Source: a virus. Taken from it: a stretch of 54,738 nt of DNA. Every line of letters starts with the position of its first letter. Position 1 is the first letter of the stretch. Under the pieces are notes generated by a model. It saw only the letters and a program-made list of their open reading frames with translations. It did no database searches and was not told the origin of the DNA. A program made the translations under genes and the position numbers. The stretch is taken from positions 1-54,738 of IMG/VR virus record IMGVR_UViG_3300002835_000249; one strand, 5' to 3'. Shown in pieces: positions 50,941 through 54,738 of this stretch.

Positions 50941-51744
50941 ATGGATTTAGCACAAATCAAGCAACGTATGCAATCGTTGCAAAACAAAGGTAAAGGCGGC
51001 GGAAACAAAGATGACCGTGCCAAGAATTTCTGGGTTCCACCAGTTGGTAAATCAGTGATTCGTATTGTTCCATCTAAATTCAACAAGGCAAATCCGTTCA
51101 AAGAAGTAATGTTCCATTATGGTATTGGAAACAAAACCATGTTGTCATTAACTAACTTTGGAGAAAAAGATCCAATTGTTGAGTTTGCACAGCAACTTCG
51201 TAAAACTAGTGACAAAGAAAATTGGTCATTAGCTAAGAAGATTGAACCTAAAATGAGGGTGTTTGTACCTGTTATTGTCCGTGGTGAAGAAGACAAAGGT
51301 GTTCGCATGTGGCAGTTTGGTAAAGAAATGTATCTCGAATTGTTAGGTATTGCTGAAGATGAGGATATCGGAGACTACACCGACATTATGGAAGGTAGAG
51401 ATTTAACAGTTGATACAGTTGGTCCTGAAGTTACAGGTACTAAGTTCAACAAATCATCTATTCGTATTAAACCGAAAACTAGCCCATTGACTGAAGACAA
51501 TGAAGTTATTAAGAAATGGATTAGTGAACAGCCTGATGTTTTATCACTCTATAAAAAGTATGAGTTTGATGAAATGAAGACTATGTTAATGGAATGGTTA
51601 GAACCATCTGAGGACAATGGTGAAGAAACAACTGAAGAAGTTACTGAAACACCAGTACAAGAAGCTCCTAAGGCTAACTATACCCTTAACACTAAGAAAA
51701 AAGGGTTTGATGAAGATGAATTTGATGAACTATTTAACAAGTAA
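50941..51744 (+). CDS. 32: Single-stranded DNA-binding protein, T4 gp32-like
   Basis: The product has 267 residues (T4 gp32 is 301). The N-terminal region is basic (MQSLQNKGKGGGNKDDRAKN), followed by the OB-fold start FWVPPVGKSVIRIVPSKFN, then FHYGIGNKTMLSLTNFGEKD and KMRVFVPVIVRGEEDKGVRM. The C-terminus is acidic and ends GFDEDEFDELFNK, the tail that recruits replication partners. The Cys residues that bind zinc in T4 gp32 are absent. It coats ssDNA for replication and recombination. It is 5 bases from uvsX. Confidence 0.9.
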   Translation: MDLAQIKQRMQSLQNKGKGGGNKDDRAKNFWVPPVGKSVIRIVPSKFNKANPFKEVMFHYGIGNKTMLSLTNFGEKDPIVEFAQQLRKTSDKENWSLAKKIEPKMRVFVPVIVRGEEDKGVRMWQFGKEMYLELLGIAEDEDIGDYTDIMEGRDLTVDTVGPEVTGTKFNKSSIRIKPKTSPLTEDNEVIKKWISEQPDVLSLYKKYEFDEMKTMLMEWLEPSEDNGEETTEEVTETPVQEAPKANYTLNTKKKGFDEDEFDELFNK

Positions 51745-51749
51745 TTAAA

Positions 51750-52859
51750 ATGGCTAAATCTGCTAAAAGTGTAAATGCAAGTGTATCACAAGCAATTAAG
51801 GGTACATTTGATCTTGATAAGTTCAAGAAAACTAAAAAGCTAGACCAATCGTCTAACTTTAAAACCCAAAAGTGGATTCCATTTTCACCAGCTGTACAAG
51901 ACGCTCTCTCAATACCAGGCGTGCCTATGGGACATATTACCATAGCTAGAGGCGGCTCGGATACAGGTAAAACAACATTAATGATTGAAACAGCGGTGAA
52001 TGCTCAGAAAATGGGCATTCTACCGGTGTTTATCATTACTGAGATGAAATGGGATTTCGCTCATGCTCAAAAAATGGGCTTTCAATGTGAAGCTGAAGCT
52101 GATGAAGCTACAGGTGAAGTAATAAATTACAAAGGTTTTTTTCTATATGTTGATAGATCAACTCTTAATTCAATTGAGGATGTAGCAGCATTTATGGCTG
52201 ACATTTTAGATGAACAAAAGAAAGGTAACTTACCTCATGATTTATTATTCTTATGGGATTCAGTAGGTTCTATACCATGTGATATGAGTATTGAACAAGG
52301 TAAAAACAATCCAATGTGGAACGCTGGAGCAATGGCTACACAGTTTGGTAATTTTATCAATCAGAAAATCCCACTATCACGTAAAGAATCATATCAGTTT
52401 ACTAACACATTCTTTGTAATTAATAAAACAGGTGTTCAACCAGCTTTAACTCCTATGAGTCAACCTCGTATGACTAATAAAGGTGGTAATACAATGTATT
52501 GGGACGCCTCAATTGTAATTACATTTGGTAATGTTACAAATAGTGGTACAAGTAAGATTCACGCTCAACATAAGGGTAAGAAAGTAGAATTTGCTAAACG
52601 TACTAAGATCGCTATCGATAAAATTCATGCTGATTGTGGAATTGCTACCACATCAACAGTAATTGTTACACCTCATGGATTCATTCCAGATGACAAAGAT
52701 GATGAGAAAGCTTATAAAGCAGCTCATGCTCATGAATGGTTTGGTGAGGGAGTAAAAATTGATGAGATAAAGGTTACTGAGGATAATAGTGAGTGGGAAG
52801 AAAGTAGTAAGATATCTCCAATGATTGAAATCGATAATGACGATGAACAAGACGTTTAA
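51750..52859 (+). CDS. uvsX: UvsX/RecA-like recombinase
   Basis: The product has 369 residues (T4 UvsX is 391). Walker A is GGSDTGKTT (about 68-76), with the catalytic Glu region at FIITEMKWDF and a Walker B-like LLFLWDSVGS near 165-174. The DNA-binding loop region (QPRMTNKGGNTMYWDASIVI) and acidic C-terminus (DNDDEQDV) also fit. It forms filaments on ssDNA coated by gp32 for strand exchange and recombination-dependent replication. It sits between gp32 and RNase H genes. Confidence 0.92.
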   Translation: MAKSAKSVNASVSQAIKGTFDLDKFKKTKKLDQSSNFKTQKWIPFSPAVQDALSIPGVPMGHITIARGGSDTGKTTLMIETAVNAQKMGILPVFIITEMKWDFAHAQKMGFQCEAEADEATGEVINYKGFFLYVDRSTLNSIEDVAAFMADILDEQKKGNLPHDLLFLWDSVGSIPCDMSIEQGKNNPMWNAGAMATQFGNFINQKIPLSRKESYQFTNTFFVINKTGVQPALTPMSQPRMTNKGGNTMYWDASIVITFGNVTNSGTSKIHAQHKGKKVEFAKRTKIAIDKIHADCGIATTSTVIVTPHGFIPDDKDDEKAYKAAHAHEWFGEGVKIDEIKVTEDNSEWEESSKISPMIEIDNDDEQDV

Positions 52860-53871
52860 AGATATACTGTCCAATATTAAGAATACTAAGCAAGAAGCCT
52901 TGTATTTAAACAGTAAGGTACTCTTAGTAGACTCAATGAATACCTTTTTAAGAAGTTTTGCCATGATCAATCATATGAATCCAAGTGGAGCCCACATCGG
53001 TGGGCTCACTGGGTTCTTAAAATCGATTGGTTTTGCAATTCGTCATATTAAGCCTACAAGAGTTATTTTAGTATTTGATGGCAATGGTAGCACTACTAAT
53101 AAAAAGAATCTATACCCAGAATATAAAGCACATAGAAAACTACAACGTATAACTAATTGGGATGGTTTCGATGGTAAAGAAGATGAATCAGCCTCTATTG
53201 AAAATCAAATGTTACGTTTAGTAGAGTATTTAAAGTGTTTACCTGTTGATTTATTATCTATTGATAAAGTAGAAGCTGATGATGTTATAGGTTATATAAC
53301 AAATAAATTAGATGGTGAAGTACATATAATGTCTGCTGACCAAGATTTTCTACAATTAGTAAATGATAAAGTAACAGTGTACTCACCTATTAAGAAGAAA
53401 TTCTATACACCTAAATTAGTAAAGGAAGAGTATGGTTTATATCCTCAAAACTTTATTAATAAAAAAATATTAATGGGTGATGATTCAGATAATATACCTG
53501 GTGTTAAAGGATTAGGACCTAAAAAACTATTTAAATTATTCCCAGAATTAGAGGCTAATTTTGCAGTCACATTAGATAGTATATTTACTAAGTCTGAAGA
53601 GTTAGTTAACGAACATGGATTATATGGTGATATAGTTAACTTTAAAAAACAACTACTTATCAATCAACAACTAATGGATTTGTCTGATCCTGACTTACCA
53701 GAAGACAGTTTAGAAGAAATAGAACAAGTATTAACAAATGAACCTAATAGATTAGATAAGTTACATTTCATAAAGTTTTACAATGAAGACAGATTAGGTA
53801 ATTCAATCCCTAACGTAGAGATTTGGCTTAACGAAATTTTTTCTTATCTTCAGGTATATAAATTAAAATAG
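52837..53871 (+). CDS. rnh: RNase H / 5'-3' exonuclease (T4 Rnh-like, FEN family)
   Basis: The product has 344 residues from the ATG at 52837. ATG 52843 is equally possible, and a TTG at 52825 is unlikely. Acidic metal-binding clusters are in order: LLVDSMNTFLRSF, VFDGNG, VEADDVIGYI, SADQDFLQLV and GDDSDNIPGVKGLG, the last beginning the helix-three-turn-helix. It should remove RNA primers and flaps on the lagging strand, as T4 Rnh does. The start overlaps uvsX by 23 bases, and the next gene begins 2 bases after its stop. Confidence 0.9.
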   Translation: MTMNKTFKDILSNIKNTKQEALYLNSKVLLVDSMNTFLRSFAMINHMNPSGAHIGGLTGFLKSIGFAIRHIKPTRVILVFDGNGSTTNKKNLYPEYKAHRKLQRITNWDGFDGKEDESASIENQMLRLVEYLKCLPVDLLSIDKVEADDVIGYITNKLDGEVHIMSADQDFLQLVNDKVTVYSPIKKKFYTPKLVKEEYGLYPQNFINKKILMGDDSDNIPGVKGLGPKKLFKLFPELEANFAVTLDSIFTKSEELVNEHGLYGDIVNFKKQLLINQQLMDLSDPDLPEDSLEEIEQVLTNEPNRLDKLHFIKFYNEDRLGNSIPNVEIWLNEIFSYLQVYKLK

Positions 53872-53873
53872 TT

Positions 53874-54738
53874 ATGGTTGCTTTTAGCAAATTAAATCAG
53901 TATGGTTTGAATTTTCAAACCAAGGTTATTAGCTCGCTTTTAAAGAATAAAAAATTCTTACTTAATATTCGTGATGTTGCTACACCAGAATATTTTGATA
54001 ACCAAGCACACCAATGGTTAGTAGAAACAATTATTAAGTATTTTGATAAATGGCATGCTACTCCTACATTAGACACTTTACATATTGAGGTAAAGAAAAT
54101 AGATAATGAAGTATTAAAAACATCAGTAGTAGAACAATTAAAAGAAGCATATAAAGCAACAAATGAAGATGCTGAATATGTTGAAGCTGAATTTAGTAAT
54201 TTTTGTAAAAACCAACAACTAAAGAAAGCATTATTAACATCTGTAGATTTACTACAATCTGGAATGTATGATGATATTAGACATTTAATTGATTCAGCGT
54301 TAAAAGCAGGTATGGATAAGAATTTAGGCCATGAATATGAAAAAGATGTTGAAGACAGATATCGTGAAGAATATAGAAATCCAGTTGCCACACCTTGGCC
54401 TGGTATTAATCAGTTACTACAAGGTGGACTAGGTGGAGGAGATTTTGGACTAATATTTGGAGGTCCTGGTGGTGGTAAGAGTTGGTCATTAATTGCTTTA
54501 GGAGCAGCAGCTGTACAAGCTGGATTTAATGTTAATCACTATACACTTGAGTTAAGTGAAGCATATGTTGGTAAACGATATGATGCTTGTTTTACTAACA
54601 TATCAGTAAATAACATTCAAAACCATAGAACAGACGTTGAAAAAACAGTATCTAATTTATCTGGTAAATTGGTTATTAAAGAATATCCAACAGGTAAAGC
54701 AACTATAAGTACTATTGAAGCACATATTCAAAAATGTA
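53874..54738 (+). CDS. 41: Replicative DnaB-type helicase, T4 gp41-like (3' truncated)
   Basis: The frame starts at 53874 and stays open to the window end (288 codons visible; T4 gp41 is 475). The N-terminal helical domain (YGLNFQTKVISSLLKNKKFL) is followed by the RecA-type core: TPWPGINQLLQGGLGGGDFG, Walker A GGPGGGKSW (about 196-204) and HYTLELSEAYVGKRYDACFT, the H1a region of DnaB-type helicases. It unwinds the fork in front of the polymerase and works with a primase not seen here. It lies directly after rnh. Confidence 0.9.
   Translation, partial: MVAFSKLNQYGLNFQTKVISSLLKNKKFLLNIRDVATPEYFDNQAHQWLVETIIKYFDKWHATPTLDTLHIEVKKIDNEVLKTSVVEQLKEAYKATNEDAEYVEAEFSNFCKNQQLKKALLTSVDLLQSGMYDDIRHLIDSALKAGMDKNLGHEYEKDVEDRYREEYRNPVATPWPGINQLLQGGLGGGDFGLIFGGPGGGKSWSLIALGAAAVQAGFNVNHYTLELSEAYVGKRYDACFTNISVNNIQNHRTDVEKTVSNLSGKLVIKEYPTGKATISTIEAHIQKC

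Noticed and set aside
53915-54391. Minus-strand 158-residue frame opposite the helicase gene
   Set aside because: The plus strand encodes a clear DnaB-type helicase with Walker A, and no minus-strand signals are present.
1-54738. tRNA genes, insertion sequences, integrases or homing endonucleases
   Set aside because: The gaps are all shorter than 200 bases and hold terminators, promoter motifs and leaders; no cloverleaf, transposase or HNH/GIY-YIG motif was seen.

Overview
This window looks like the late-gene core of a large, T4-type contractile-tailed phage (Caudoviricetes, myovirus morphology). Every gene I accept reads on the plus strand, the sequence is AT-rich, genes are packed tightly with overlaps of 1 to 8 bases, and the recognisable products follow T4 virion order: prohead core proteins, gp21-type protease, gp22-type scaffold, gp23-type major capsid protein, gp13/14/15-type neck and tail-completion proteins, gp18 sheath, gp19 tube, gp26-type hub factor, tape measure, baseplate proteins, then gp32, UvsX, RNase H and gp41. 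Most start codons lack a Shine-Dalgarno sequence and sit behind A/T-rich leaders, which is typical of Bacteroidota and their phages. A Bacteroidota host is therefore my best guess, but it is an inference and no host gene is present. The isolate is probably uncultivated or environmental.

Region by region: (1) 1-7.4 kb holds capsid assembly, with several prohead-core candidates, the maturation protease, an acidic scaffold and the capsid protein, closed by a strong terminator. (2) 7.4-11.8 kb has a PhoH-like ATPase and the neck/tail-completion proteins. (3) 11.8-29.2 kb is a very large adhesin region: small fibre-associated proteins, an 1885-residue fibre with YadA-head-like repeats, three tandem LamG-type lectin paralogues, a 1702-residue collagen-like fibre ending in a self-cleaving S74 chaperone, and a Cys-rich protein with a Pro-Thr linker. 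(4) 29.2-35.5 kb is an enzyme cassette: a methyltransferase-like protein, two 2-oxoglutarate/Fe(II) oxygenase-like proteins and two glycosyltransferases, with small unknown genes. (5) 35.5-48.7 kb encodes two small proteins, then sheath, tube, tape measure and baseplate. (6) 48.8 kb to the end is replication and recombination: a compact, divergent family A DNA polymerase, two small unknown proteins, gp32 SSB, UvsX recombinase, RNase H/FEN nuclease and the start of a gp41 DnaB-type helicase.

Expression appears to be organised by one repeated signal, ATATTTAT, found exactly at 19 intergenic or start-proximal places and nearly so at two more. It follows most of the strong intrinsic terminators, so I interpret it as the phage late promoter. 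At two genes (8167 and 13899) the motif overlaps the 5' arm of a perfect 10-bp inverted repeat whose 3' arm abuts the start codon. This resembles the T4 arrangement in which read-through transcripts are translationally silenced and late-promoter transcripts are not.

The most interesting items are the reduced family A polymerase lying where a T4-type replication module begins, the co-location of hydroxylase-like and glycosyltransferase genes with a collagen-like fibre (a possible fibre-modification system), the ATATTTAT/hairpin regulatory scheme, and a multidomain prohead protein whose domains are separated by protease-like IKE/VKE sites.
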